NCBI RefSeq assembly: GCF_030817195.1
Contig: NZ_JAUSYZ010000001.1
Coordinates: forward strand, 1,860,001-1,924,000
DNA: 64,000 nucleotides
Source of the DNA: Arthrobacter globiformis
Lineage (GTDB): Bacteria > Actinomycetota > Actinomycetes > Actinomycetales > Micrococcaceae
Direction: 5' to 3'
This document shows, piece after piece, positions 32,820-40,947 of this stretch. The translations under genes were made by a program, and so were the position numbers. The number at the start of each line of letters is the position of its first letter. The first letter of the stretch is position 1. The notes beneath the pieces are model-generated. The model saw only the letters and a program-made list of their open reading frames with translations, had not been told where the DNA came from and did not search any database.

Positions 32820-33727
32820 TGGTCTGGGTTGCGGTTTTGCTCGCGGTCATGGGCGCCTTTTGCCTGGCCTTTGGTGCCCAGCGCCAGGGCAGCGCCGTTC
32901 AGAGGGACACCGGCGGCCTGGCGCTGAGCTCCAACGGTTTCCTGCGCCTTCTGCGGAACCCGCGGTGGGTCTTTGGCCTCCTCCTGCTTTGCATGGGGAT
33001 GGCCATGAACTCCGTAGCACTGGTCACGGCACCCCTCACCGTGGTGCAGCCCATCGGCGCCATCGCCCTGGTGATCACCACCGTGGTTAACACCAAGGAC
33101 CAAGGGCTGAGCATCAACCGCGCCACGGTGGTAGCAATCACCGCATGCGTGACGGGCTCGGCACTGTTCGTGCTGCTGGCAGTGTTTGTCACGCAGGAAA
33201 GCCACCACGTCACGCCTGAGGACGAGATTACTATTGTGCTGCTGCTTGCCCTGGCGGTGGGCATCTTCGGCAGCCTCGCCGCCATGTTCAGGCACCGCAT
33301 GAGCGCGTTCATTTACATCCTGGGCGCCGGCATCCTGTTTGGTTTCGTGGCCGTGCTGACGCGGATTATCGGCAAACACCTCCTGGATCCGAACGGCCTG
33401 CTCCTGCTGAACGTGCCGTGGTATTCGGTGGTGGCCATCGCAGCGGCCGGGGGACTGGGGTCCTGGTTCGTCCAAAGCGCGTACTCCACCGGCCCGCCGG
33501 ACCTGGTGATCGCCGGCCTCACCGTGGTGGACCCCATTGTGGGCATCGCGATCGGTATCACGATCCTCGGCGAGCTGCGCCCCGATGTCCACGCCGTCCT
33601 GGCGATTGCCATGGGTACGGCGGCAACCCTTGCTATCGTGGGGGTAATCGCCCTTTCACGACACCATCCCGAGGTCACCAAACGGAAGAAGGACGTTCGG
33701 AAGGCCACGGGCAGGGCGTCCCACTAG
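32819..33727 (+). CDS. DMT-superfamily multidrug/metabolite transporter
   Basis: 302-residue protein with about nine membrane helices and EamA/NIPA-like features: WVAVLLAVMGAFCLAFGAQRQ, then ALVTAPLTVVQPIGAIALVITT near residue 70, and the parallel GPPDLVIAGLTVVDPIVGIAIG in the second half. The paired P-x-V-x-P/D-P-I segments match members annotated as DMT family or NIPA-like magnesium transporters. Cargo is unknown. It overlaps the phosphatidyltransferase stop by one base and ends with a Lys/Arg-rich tail. A GT4 glycosyltransferase follows after 107 bases. Confidence 0.8.
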   Translation: MVWVAVLLAVMGAFCLAFGAQRQGSAVQRDTGGLALSSNGFLRLLRNPRWVFGLLLLCMGMAMNSVALVTAPLTVVQPIGAIALVITTVVNTKDQGLSINRATVVAITACVTGSALFVLLAVFVTQESHHVTPEDEITIVLLLALAVGIFGSLAAMFRHRMSAFIYILGAGILFGFVAVLTRIIGKHLLDPNGLLLLNVPWYSVVAIAAAGGLGSWFVQSAYSTGPPDLVIAGLTVVDPIVGIAIGITILGELRPDVHAVLAIAMGTAATLAIVGVIALSRHHPEVTKRKKDVRKATGRASH

Positions 33728-33834
33728 CCGAGTTTTACTGCGGACCAGGCAAGAATGTGCCGGTGCATGACGTGCCGGCACCGGCCAGTGTGGTCAGCCG
33801 CAGCCGAACACCATGACCACCAGGAGCTTTCTAC

Positions 33835-35031
33835 GTGACCATGCCCGACGCCCAGCGTCCACTGACCATCCTCATCGCGGCGGACACCTACCCGCCCCAC
33901 GTCAATGGAGCCGCCCAGTTCGGCTACCGGCTGGCCAAGGGCATGACGGCGCGCGGACACAACGTGCACGTGCTGGCCTGCCGGCAGGACAAGGGCAAGA
34001 GCTTTACGGAGTTCCGCGCCGAAGCCACTGTCCACCGCCTCCGCTCGCACAGCGTGTTCACGCACGAATACTTCAGGGTCTGTTTCCCCTGGGAGATCAA
34101 GAAGGAAATCAGCCTGCTGTTCGACAAGGTCCAGCCGGACGTGGTGCACATCCAAAGCCACTACATGATCGGCGAACGCGTCCTGTACGAGGCGGTGAAG
34201 CGCGGCGTCCGCGTCGTGGCCACCAACCATTTCATGCCGGAGAACCTCAACCCCTTCCTGCCGTTCCCGCAGTGGTTCAAGGACATCATCGGGAAGATCT
34301 CCTGGAAGGACATGGGGAAGGTGATGGGACAGGCGGACGTCGTCACCACGCCCACGCCGCTGGCCGCCAAGGCGATGCACCGGCATGCCTTCCTGCGCAA
34401 GGTGCTGCCGCTGTCCAACGGCATCGACTCGGCAGCGTACGAGCCCAAGCCGGACGAGGTCATTGAGCCGCACGAACACCCCACCGTACTGTTTGCCGGG
34501 CGGTTGGCTGAGGAGAAGCACGTTGACGTGCTGATCAAGGCGGTGGCCGACACCCCTGCCGACCTGAACGTCCATCTTGAAATCGTCGGCGGCGGCGAGG
34601 TGCGGCCGTCGCTCGAGGCCCTGGTGGAACGGCTCGGACTGCAGAGCCGGGTGAAGTTTCTGGGCCTGGCCAGCGACGACGAACTCCGCGAGGCCTACAT
34701 CCGGGCCGACCTGTTCTGCATGCCCGGTACTGCCGAATTGCAGTCGCTGGTGACCCTGGAGGCCATGTCCGCATCGACGCCCGTCCTGCTGGCGGACGCC
34801 ATGGCCCTTCCGCACCTGGTGCGCGACGGCGAAAACGGGTACCTGTTCACGCCGAACGACAGTGCAGACCTCGCGGAGAAAATCACCCGTATTTTCCGCC
34901 TGCCGGTCGAGGAACGGAAAGCCATGGGCAACGCCAGCCGGTGCATGGTGGAGCCGCACAGTATCCAGGGGACGCTGCAGACGTTTGAGGACCTGTACTA
35001 CGGGGCGAACTACGAGGACAAGGTGGTCTAG
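33835..35031 (+). CDS. GT4-family glycosyltransferase
   Basis: 398-residue retaining GT-B glycosyltransferase. The N-terminal domain starts LTILIAADTYPPHVNGAAQF with the GT4 Gly-rich loop; VVHIQSHYMIGERVLYEAV and VVATNHFMPENL follow. The C-terminal nucleotide-sugar domain has LFAGRLAEEKHVDVLIKA and the E-x7-E region PGTAELQSLVTLEAMSASTPVL. It resembles the mannosyltransferases that act on phosphatidylinositol or diacylglycerol (PimB/MgtA type), which would fit the lipid genes upstream, but the donor and acceptor are inferred only. GTG 33835 is preferred (AGGAG 8 bases upstream) over ATG 33841. Confidence 0.88.
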   Translation: MTMPDAQRPLTILIAADTYPPHVNGAAQFGYRLAKGMTARGHNVHVLACRQDKGKSFTEFRAEATVHRLRSHSVFTHEYFRVCFPWEIKKEISLLFDKVQPDVVHIQSHYMIGERVLYEAVKRGVRVVATNHFMPENLNPFLPFPQWFKDIIGKISWKDMGKVMGQADVVTTPTPLAAKAMHRHAFLRKVLPLSNGIDSAAYEPKPDEVIEPHEHPTVLFAGRLAEEKHVDVLIKAVADTPADLNVHLEIVGGGEVRPSLEALVERLGLQSRVKFLGLASDDELREAYIRADLFCMPGTAELQSLVTLEAMSASTPVLLADAMALPHLVRDGENGYLFTPNDSADLAEKITRIFRLPVEERKAMGNASRCMVEPHSIQGTLQTFEDLYYGANYEDKVV

Positions 35032-35086
35032 GGTCCTGCCCGTCAGAGGGCCAGCGGCGTCTGAAGTGGTCTGAAGCGGTTCGCCG

Positions 35087-35098
35087 GTTTGCTAGAGT
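35087..35098 (+). promoter_or_regulatory. Extended -10 element upstream of CAU tRNA
   Basis: GTTTGC-TAGAGT shares the extended -10 string seen before both tRNA-Asn genes, but lies 78 bases before the tRNA instead of 15, implying a longer 5' leader. Confidence 0.4.
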
Positions 35099-35176
35099 AA
35101 ATCTGCCCGCCGACGACGGGCCCCTTCCGGGCCGGCGCTGGTCGGGCGCACCTTCCGGTAAACAGGGCAGGTGCAC

Positions 35177-35250
35177 GGGGCTATAGCTCAGCTGGTTAGA
35201 GCGCGGGACTCATAATCCTAAGGTCCTCGGTTCAAGTCCGAGTAGCCCTA
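35177..35250 (+). tRNA. tRNA with CAU anticodon (Met elongator or Ile2)
   Basis: 74-base cloverleaf with anticodon CAT at 35211-35213. The acceptor stem is GGGGCTA/TAGCCCT, so the first pair is G-U; the T-stem CTCGG/CCGAG is perfect. The anticodon stem has a C-A mismatch at its base (27-43) and a G-U pair next to it. It is not an initiator (no C1-A72 mismatch or three G-C pairs). The CTCATAA loop with A37 is shared by Met elongator and the lysidine-modified Ile2 tRNA, and I could not separate them by eye. Confidence 0.9.
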
Positions 35251-35256
35251 CCTCCA

Positions 35257-35300
35257 GAGCCCTGATCTGCGTCTTCGCGGATCAGGGCTCTTTTCATTTT
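35257..35300 (+). terminator. Terminator after CAU tRNA
   Basis: 11-bp stem (GAGCCCTGATC at 35257-35267 with 35280-35290) around a short loop, then TTTTCATTTT. Confidence 0.88.
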
Positions 35301-35390
35301 CCGCCCGCCTGGGATATGTTACTGACCAGTAACTATCCCGCCGGCGCCGTGGTATTCCACTTCGGACGCTGGCCAGTGCGAAGGAGCGCC

Positions 35391-36581
35391 ATGTCCGCCG
35401 CTGCAACTGACATCAACAGCCTGCCCTACGCCGACGGCGACTTCTTCTCCTTCGAACAGCTTCTCAGTTCCAAGGAGCAGGACAGGCTGGCCGAGGTCCG
35501 TTCCTTCCTGGCCCGGGAAGTAAAGCCGATAGCGGTGGACTGCTGGAACCGTGCCGAATTTCCCCTGGACCTGATTCCCAAGCTGGCCGAGCTCGACCTC
35601 GTCAGCCCGGTGCGACGCCAGGGCCATTCCAATCTGTTCGCCGGCATCGTGCACGCTGAAGTTACCCGCGCGGACACGTCCATCGCCACCTTCATGGGTG
35701 TGCATGACGGCCTTTTCACCGGTTCCATCGAGGCGCTGGCTTCCCCGGAACAGCAGGATGCCTGGCTTCCGGACATCTACTCGCTGCGCAAGATCGGCGC
35801 CTTCGGGCTGACGGAACCCCTGGGCGGTTCGGACGTCGCCGGCGGGACGCGCACCATGGCCAGGCGGGACGGCGACCGCTGGATCCTCAACGGCGCCAAA
35901 CGCTGGATCGGCAACGCCACCTTCTCCGACTGGGTAGTGGTTTACGCGCGCGATGTGGCCGACAACCAGGTCAAGGCTTTCCTCGTGGACACGGGACTGC
36001 CCGGATTCAGCGCAACGAAGATCGAGAACAAGATTTCGCTGCGGACGGTGCAGAACGCCGACATCACCCTCGAAAACGTGGCGGTGCCGGACTTCTTCAA
36101 GCTGGCCAATGCCAACAGCTTCCGCGACACCAACAAGGTGCTCAAGGTAACCCGCCTCGCTGTAGCCTGGCAGGCGGTGGGCCAGCAGCTCGCCGCCTTC
36201 GACGTGGCCCGGCGCTACGCGGTGGAACGGCACCAGTTCGGGCGCCCGCTGGCCTCCTTCCAGCTGGTGCAGAGTCAGCTGGTCCAAATCCTGGGGAACG
36301 CGGTCAGCTCCATGGGCATGATGGTGCGGCTCTCCCAGCTCGAGGATGCGGGTCGGGCCAAGGATGAGCAGTCGGCCCTCGCCAAGGCGTTCACCACCGC
36401 GCGGATGCGGGAGAGCGTGGCCATCGGCCGCAGCCTCCTTGGCGGAAATGGCATTGTGACGGACTTCGAGATGGCAAAGATCTTCGCCGACGCCGAGGCG
36501 ATCTACTCCTACGAGGGCACCCACGAAGTGAACACCCTGGTGGCCGGCCGGGCCATTACCGGCGTCTCCGCGATCGTCTAA
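35391..36581 (+). CDS. Acyl-CoA dehydrogenase, glutaryl-CoA dehydrogenase-like
   Basis: 396-residue FAD enzyme. GAFGLTEPLGGSDVAGGTRT and RWIGNATFSDWVVVYARD are the substrate/FAD loops. The catalytic Glu is in YSYEGTHEVNTLVAGRAITG, and the N-terminal FMGVHDGLFTGSIEALASPEQ resembles glutaryl-CoA dehydrogenases, which decarboxylate glutaryl-CoA to crotonyl-CoA in lysine/tryptophan breakdown. The Arg that binds the distal carboxylate in that family was not confirmed, so other short-chain substrates remain possible. AAGGAG precedes ATG 35391. It stands alone between a tRNA terminator and the M23 gene. Confidence 0.82.
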   Translation: MSAAATDINSLPYADGDFFSFEQLLSSKEQDRLAEVRSFLAREVKPIAVDCWNRAEFPLDLIPKLAELDLVSPVRRQGHSNLFAGIVHAEVTRADTSIATFMGVHDGLFTGSIEALASPEQQDAWLPDIYSLRKIGAFGLTEPLGGSDVAGGTRTMARRDGDRWILNGAKRWIGNATFSDWVVVYARDVADNQVKAFLVDTGLPGFSATKIENKISLRTVQNADITLENVAVPDFFKLANANSFRDTNKVLKVTRLAVAWQAVGQQLAAFDVARRYAVERHQFGRPLASFQLVQSQLVQILGNAVSSMGMMVRLSQLEDAGRAKDEQSALAKAFTTARMRESVAIGRSLLGGNGIVTDFEMAKIFADAEAIYSYEGTHEVNTLVAGRAITGVSAIV

Positions 36582-36612
36582 CAGGCGCGATGGTCCAAGC
36601 GCGATCCTCAAG

Positions 36613-37176
36613 TCAGTTCAGCGGCAGCAGCACCGAGGGACGCAGGTCCAGGATGAAGGACAGCGGATTGAGGTACTCCTCTCCGCGGCGGACGCCCCAG
36701 TGCACGCACGGTGAGGGACCGCAGTGGCCGGCAAGCAGGGTGCCCACCACGGCACCCTTGGCCACGGAAGCGCCCTTCTTGAGCGTGCTCCGCACCGGTT
36801 CGAAGCTGCTGCGGAGTCCATTGCCGTGATCGATGGTGATGACGGGCCGGTCCACGACCACACCCACAAAGCTGACGGTTCCGGACTCCGGGGCGGTGAC
36901 CGGACCGCCGTCGGACGCTGCTCCGAGGTCCACGCCCCGGTGCCCGCTCAGCCACGGTTTGTCCGGCGGATCGAACGGACGCAGGACCGCCGGCCGCGGC
37001 GCAAGTGGCCAGCGCCAGCCCGCCGGCGCCGGCGTCGTGGCCCGGGAAGAAATCGTGGCGAGGGAAAAGACCGGGACGCCGGGAGCTGTTCCTGGAGCAG
37101 GCGGTGCGGGCGCGGCGGAAGGTGCGGCAGCCGCCGTCGTGAGCAGGAGCACCGCCGCCATCACGTAGGCTTTCAT
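36613..37176 (-). CDS. M23-family metallopeptidase, secreted
   Basis: 187-residue protein with a signal peptide (MKAYVMAAVLLLTTAAAAPSA, likely cut after an Ala-x-Ala) and a Pro/Ala-rich linker, then a LytM/M23 domain from about residue 75. Zinc ligands visible are SGHRGVDLG (His and Asp) and VHWGVRRG (His). The first His of the usual HxH is Cys here (CVHWG), as in many actinobacterial members. It lacks LysM or other cell-wall-binding domains. The expected role is cleavage of peptidoglycan peptide bridges outside the cell, or a catalytically weak regulator. It is divergent from rpsB. Confidence 0.82.
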   Translation of the reverse strand: MKAYVMAAVLLLTTAAAAPSAAPAPPAPGTAPGVPVFSLATISSRATTPAPAGWRWPLAPRPAVLRPFDPPDKPWLSGHRGVDLGAASDGGPVTAPESGTVSFVGVVVDRPVITIDHGNGLRSSFEPVRSTLKKGASVAKGAVVGTLLAGHCGPSPCVHWGVRRGEEYLNPLSFILDLRPSVLLPLN

Positions 37177-37598
37177 GTCCCCAGCATGGTCGCCCTGTCC
37201 GCCTGCCGGAACGGGACCTTCGGCCTATGTGGAAAACGAGGCCTGGCGCGGCGGAACCGGTGCATTTGCCGCGGTCCGCTGTAGTACACTTGGTGGAGCA
37301 GTTTGCTGTGCCCTCAACGCATTCCATTTCGTGGCTAGCGTCAGCACGCCCCATTCAGGAGTGCGGGGGAGCAGCAGCTGACTACGCGTATCCAGCCCTC
37401 CACAACCGGTAAGCAGTTGCTTGCTGCTGCGGAGGATTGTGCCTCTTGCGGTCAGGTCCGGCAACGGTCCTGATGAGATGTGCAATGGATGCCAGGAGCC
37501 TGTGCCCGCCCGGGCAGGGCTAAATAACCGTCAACTATTGGCAGGGTAAGAGCGGCCGCGGCCGCTCTCATGAATGACCTGCCGGAAGGAGCGTCGGC
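37177..37598 (+). other. Gene-free leader region upstream of rpsB
   Basis: 422 bases without a convincing gene between the divergent M23 and rpsB genes. It holds a TAGTACACT string at 37282-37290 that could be a -10 region, a CCGCCCGGGCAGGGC segment, and a perfect 20-bp palindrome near the 3' end. The long leader of a ribosomal protein gene invites autoregulation by S2, but no known leader motif was recognised. Confidence 0.4.
37549..37568. repeat. Perfect palindrome 30 bases before rpsB
   Basis: AGAGCGGCCGCGGCCGCTCT is a perfect 20-base inverted repeat with no loop, ending 30 bases before the rpsB start. In RNA it would fold to a short hairpin close to the GGAAGGAG ribosome-binding site. 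Confidence 0.7.
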
Positions 37599-38468
37599 AT
37601 GCCCGTCGTAACCATGCGCCAGCTGCTTGACAGCGGCGTCCACTTTGGACACCAGACCCGCCGTTGGAACCCGAAGATGAAGCGCTTCATCTTCACCGAG
37701 CGCAACGGCATCTACATCATTGACCTCCAGCAGTCGCTGTCCTACATCGACCGTGCCTACGAGTTCGTCAAGGCCACCGTTGCCCACGGCGGCACCGTGC
37801 TCTTCGTCGGCACCAAGAAGCAGGCTCAGGAAGCCATTGCCGAGCAGGCCACCCGCGTTGGCCAGCCGTACGTCAACCAGCGTTGGCTCGGCGGCATGCT
37901 CACCAACTTCCAGACCGTTGCCAAGCGTATCCAGCGTATGAAGGAACTCGAAGAGATCGACTTCGACGACGTCGCCGGCTCCGCTTACACCAAGAAGGAA
38001 CTGCTGCTCCTGCGCCGCGAGCTGACCAAGCTCGAGTCCAACCTCGGTGGTATCCGCAACCTGACCAAGGCACCGTCCGTGCTCTGGGTTGTTGACACCA
38101 AGAAGGAGCACCTCGCTGTTGACGAGGCCAAGAAGCTCAACATCCCGGTTGTGGCCATCCTGGACACCAACTGCGATCCGGACGAGGTCGACTTCCCGAT
38201 CCCGGGCAACGACGACGCCATCCGCTCCGTGAACCTCCTGACCCGCGTTGTTGCTGACGCCGTTGCCGAGGGCTTGATCGCCCGCAACCAGCGCGCAACC
38301 GGCACCACCGAGACTCCGGAAGAGCCGCTGGCTGAATGGGAGCGCGAGCTCCTCGAAGGCAGCAAGGCCGAGGAAGCTCCGGCTGCCGAGGCTGCTCCGG
38401 CTGCCGAGGCTGCTCCCGCCGCTGAGGAAGCCCCGGCTGACGCCGAGGGCACCGACTCCGCGAAGTAA
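37599..38468 (+). CDS. rpsB: 30S ribosomal protein S2
   Basis: 289-residue S2, a late-assembling protein of the small ribosomal subunit that helps bind S1 and the mRNA. MPVVTMRQLLDSGVHFGHQTRRWNPKMKRF is the invariant N-terminus, and RWLGGMLTNFQTV and DTNCDPDEVDFPIPGNDDAIRS are core signatures. The C-terminal tail is a run of Ala/Glu/Pro units (EAAPAAEAAPAAEEAPAD), a variable extension common in actinobacteria. GGAAGGAG precedes the ATG. tsf follows after 126 bases, the usual gene pair. Confidence 0.97.
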   Translation: MPVVTMRQLLDSGVHFGHQTRRWNPKMKRFIFTERNGIYIIDLQQSLSYIDRAYEFVKATVAHGGTVLFVGTKKQAQEAIAEQATRVGQPYVNQRWLGGMLTNFQTVAKRIQRMKELEEIDFDDVAGSAYTKKELLLLRRELTKLESNLGGIRNLTKAPSVLWVVDTKKEHLAVDEAKKLNIPVVAILDTNCDPDEVDFPIPGNDDAIRSVNLLTRVVADAVAEGLIARNQRATGTTETPEEPLAEWERELLEGSKAEEAPAAEAAPAAEAAPAAEEAPADAEGTDSAK

Positions 38469-38515
38469 CAACTTCATCGGGATTTCCGGGCGCTGTCCGC
38501 AGCGTCCGGGCAACT

Positions 38516-38554
38516 GACAGGATGGCCGCTCACCCAGTGAGCTGCCGTCCTGTC
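38516..38554 (+). promoter_or_regulatory. Hairpin in the rpsB-tsf gap
   Basis: GACAGGATGGC (38516-38526) pairs with GCCGTCCTGTC (38544-38554) with one G-U pair. No T-run follows, so it is more likely an attenuator or RNA-processing/stability element between the two genes than a full terminator. Confidence 0.5.
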
Positions 38555-38594
38555 GGTCCGTACACACAAAAATTTTCTAGACAGAGGGGTTCAC

Positions 38595-39431
38595 ATGGCG
38601 AACTACACTGCCGCTGATATCAAGGCTCTGCGCGAGCGCACCGGCGCCGGCATGATGGATGTCAAGAAGGCTCTCGACGAAGCCAACGGCGACGCCGAGA
38701 AGGCGATCGAGATCATCCGCATCAAGGGCCTGAAGGGCGCCACCAAGCGCGAAGGCCGCTCCACCGCTGAAGGTCTGGTTGCTGCCAAGGTCGAGGGCGG
38801 CGTCGGCGTAATGATCGAGGTCAACTGCGAGACCGACTTCGTCGCCAAGGCTGACAAGTTCATCCAGCTGGCTGACAAGGTCCTGGCCATCGCCGTCGAG
38901 TCCGGCGCTGCCGACCTCGAGACCCTGCTCGCCACCGATGTTGAGGGCAAGCCGCTGTCCGAGGTTGTCGTCGAAGAGGGCGCTATCCTCGGCGAAAAGG
39001 TTGTTGTCCGCCGCATCGCCCGCATCGAGGGTGCCACGGTCGACGCTTACCTGCACAAGACCTCCAAGGACCTCCCGGCCCAGGTCGGCGTCCTGTTTGC
39101 TGTTGACGGCGAAGGCGAAGCAGCTGCAACCGCAGCCCACGACGTCGCCGTGCACATTGCGGCAATGGCCCCGAACTACCTCTCCCGCGAGGACGTTCCG
39201 GCGGACCTGGTCGAATCCGAGCGCCGCATCGCCGAGGAAACCGCAAAGGCCGAGGGCAAGCCCGAAGCTGCGATGACCAAGATCGTCGAAGGCCGCGTTA
39301 CCGGCTTCTACAAGGGTGAGGTCCTGGTTGACCAGGCTTTCGCCAAGGACGCCAAGAAGTCTGTGGCGCAGGTCCTCGAAGAGGCCGGCGTCAAGGGAAC
39401 CGCCTTCACGCGTTTCCGCGTCGGCTCCTAG
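38595..39431 (+). CDS. tsf: Elongation factor Ts
   Basis: 278-residue guanine-nucleotide exchange factor for EF-Tu. The N-terminal UBA-like module is ADIKALRERTGAGMMDVKKA, and VNCETDFVAKADKF is the TDFV exchange motif that inserts into EF-Tu. The rest forms two similar core subdomains and the C-terminal module EEAGVKGTAFTRFRVG. Codon bias is very strong (highly expressed gene). AGAGGGG precedes the ATG. A strong TTCG-loop terminator ends the transcript before pyrH. Confidence 0.97.
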   Translation: MANYTAADIKALRERTGAGMMDVKKALDEANGDAEKAIEIIRIKGLKGATKREGRSTAEGLVAAKVEGGVGVMIEVNCETDFVAKADKFIQLADKVLAIAVESGAADLETLLATDVEGKPLSEVVVEEGAILGEKVVVRRIARIEGATVDAYLHKTSKDLPAQVGVLFAVDGEGEAAATAAHDVAVHIAAMAPNYLSREDVPADLVESERRIAEETAKAEGKPEAAMTKIVEGRVTGFYKGEVLVDQAFAKDAKKSVAQVLEEAGVKGTAFTRFRVGS

Positions 39432-39442
39432 TCTGACACGCA

Positions 39443-39474
39443 AGGGGTGGCCACTTCGGTGGCCGCCCCTTTTG
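39443..39474 (+). terminator. Terminator after tsf
   Basis: 13-bp stem (39443-39455 with 39460-39472, one wobble) closed by a TTCG tetraloop, ending in TTTT. Confidence 0.9.
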
Positions 39475-39554
39475 CATGCACCGGCCACATAAGAATGTGA
39501 GCGCTGGCCGGATGCGCGATAACCTAGCTCAGAGTTCACCAAACGGAAGGCACC

Positions 39555-40292
39555 ATGGAAGCCGTCAATACTCCCGTCCAGTCAGAGAAGAGCAGGCGCC
39601 GGGTCCTCCTGAAGCTGTCCGGTGAAGTCTTCGGCGGAGGCAAGCTGGGCGTCGACCCGGACACCGTCCGCGCAGTAGCCAAGGAGATCGCCGCAGCCGT
39701 TCCCGACGTCGAGGTGGCCATCGTGGTTGGCGGTGGCAACTTCTTTCGGGGTGCCGAACTGTCCCAGAGCGGCATGGACCGTTCGCGTGCCGACTACATG
39801 GGCATGCTGGGAACCGTCATGAACTGCCTCGCGCTGCAGGACTTCCTGGAGCAGGCCGGTGTTGAGACCCGGGTCCAGACCGCTATCACCATGGGACAGG
39901 TGGCCGAGGCCTACATTCCTCGCCGCGCCATCCGCCACATGGAAAAGAACCGCGTGGTCATTTTCGGTGCCGGCGCAGGCCTGCCGTACTTTTCCACGGA
40001 CACCGTGGCTGCCCAGCGTGCACTCGAGGTGCACGCCGACGTGGTGCTGATGGCCAAGAGCGGCGTGGACGGTGTGTACACCGCCGACCCGAAGAAGGAC
40101 CCGGCGGCGGAGAAGCTGGAGAACCTCAGCTACGACGACGCCCTCCGCCGCGACATCCGCGTCATGGACCAGACCGCAATGACCATGTGCAAGGACAACA
40201 AGCTCTCCATGGTGGTGTTCGGCATGGAAGGTGAAGGCAATGTCACGCGCGCCATACGCGGCGAAAAGCTGGGAACGCTGGTCACACCCTAG
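39555..40292 (+). CDS. pyrH: Uridylate kinase (UMP kinase)
   Basis: 245-residue amino-acid-kinase-fold enzyme that phosphorylates UMP to UDP in pyrimidine nucleotide synthesis. VLLKLSGEVFGGGKLGVD is the phosphate-binding start, VVGGGNFFRGAELS the Gly-rich loop, and GLPYFSTDTVAAQRALEVHAD and SGVDGVYTADPKKD the UMP and ATP regions. Length is typical of the bacterial hexamer. It begins a separate transcript after the tsf terminator, with a TAACCTAGCT-type AT-rich stretch about 20 bases before the ATG. frr follows. Confidence 0.96.
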   Translation: MEAVNTPVQSEKSRRRVLLKLSGEVFGGGKLGVDPDTVRAVAKEIAAAVPDVEVAIVVGGGNFFRGAELSQSGMDRSRADYMGMLGTVMNCLALQDFLEQAGVETRVQTAITMGQVAEAYIPRRAIRHMEKNRVVIFGAGAGLPYFSTDTVAAQRALEVHADVVLMAKSGVDGVYTADPKKDPAAEKLENLSYDDALRRDIRVMDQTAMTMCKDNKLSMVVFGMEGEGNVTRAIRGEKLGTLVTP

Positions 40293-40316
40293 TTACAGCT
40301 AGGATATTTCTAGGAC

Positions 40317-40339
40317 GGTTCCGCCCATTGGGCGGGACC
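40317..40339 (+). promoter_or_regulatory. Hairpin in the pyrH-frr gap
   Basis: GGTTCCGCCC (40317-40326) pairs with GGGCGGGACC (40330-40339) with one G-U. A second small hairpin (CCCGG/CCGGG) follows before the frr ribosome-binding site. No T-run; perhaps partial attenuation between pyrH and frr. Confidence 0.4.
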
Positions 40340-40389
40340 AGGATTATGAAATGCCCGGTTGGCCGGGAACCAATTTCTGAGGAGAGATC

Positions 40390-40947
40390 GTGATCGAAGA
40401 AACCTTGCTCGAAGCCGGGGACAAGATGGACAAGGCTGTTGAGGTAGCCAAGGAAGACTTCGCCTCGATCCGCACCGGCCGCGCCACCCCCGGCCTGTAC
40501 AACAAGGTCATGGTGGAGTACTACGGAACCCCCACCCCGCTGCAGCAGCTGGCGTCCTTCGCGGTTCCCGACGCCCGCACCATCCTCATCACGCCCTACG
40601 ACAAGACCGCCCTGCGCGACATCGAGCGTGCGCTGAGCGATTCCGAGGTCGGCGCCAACCCGTCCAACGACGGCAACGTCATCCGCATCACCATCCCGGA
40701 GCTGACGAAGGAACGCCGCAAGGAATACGTCAAGATCGTCAAGTCCAAGGGCGAGGACGCCAAGGTGTCCATCCGCAACATCCGGCGCAAGGCCAAGGAA
40801 ACCCTGGACCGACTCGTCAAGGACGGCGAGGCCGGCGAGGACGAGGGCGCCCGTGGCGAAAAGGAACTCGACGTGATCACCAAGCAGCACGTCGACGGCA
40901 TCGACGAGCTCCTCAAGCGCAAGGAAGCTGAGCTGCTCGAGGTCTGA
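40390..40947 (+). CDS. frr: Ribosome recycling factor
   Basis: 185-residue factor that, with EF-G, splits ribosomes after termination. MDKAVEVAKEDFASIRTGRATPGL is the hallmark N-terminal helix, YYGTPTPLQQLASFAVPDAR the second domain, and RKEYVKIVKSKGEDAKVSIRNIRR the third helix. The start is GTG 40390 following GAGGAGAG; length is exactly that of the family. It overlaps the cdsA start by one base (TGATG), so the two are translationally coupled. Confidence 0.97.
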   Translation: MIEETLLEAGDKMDKAVEVAKEDFASIRTGRATPGLYNKVMVEYYGTPTPLQQLASFAVPDARTILITPYDKTALRDIERALSDSEVGANPSNDGNVIRITIPELTKERRKEYVKIVKSKGEDAKVSIRNIRRKAKETLDRLVKDGEAGEDEGARGEKELDVITKQHVDGIDELLKRKEAELLEV

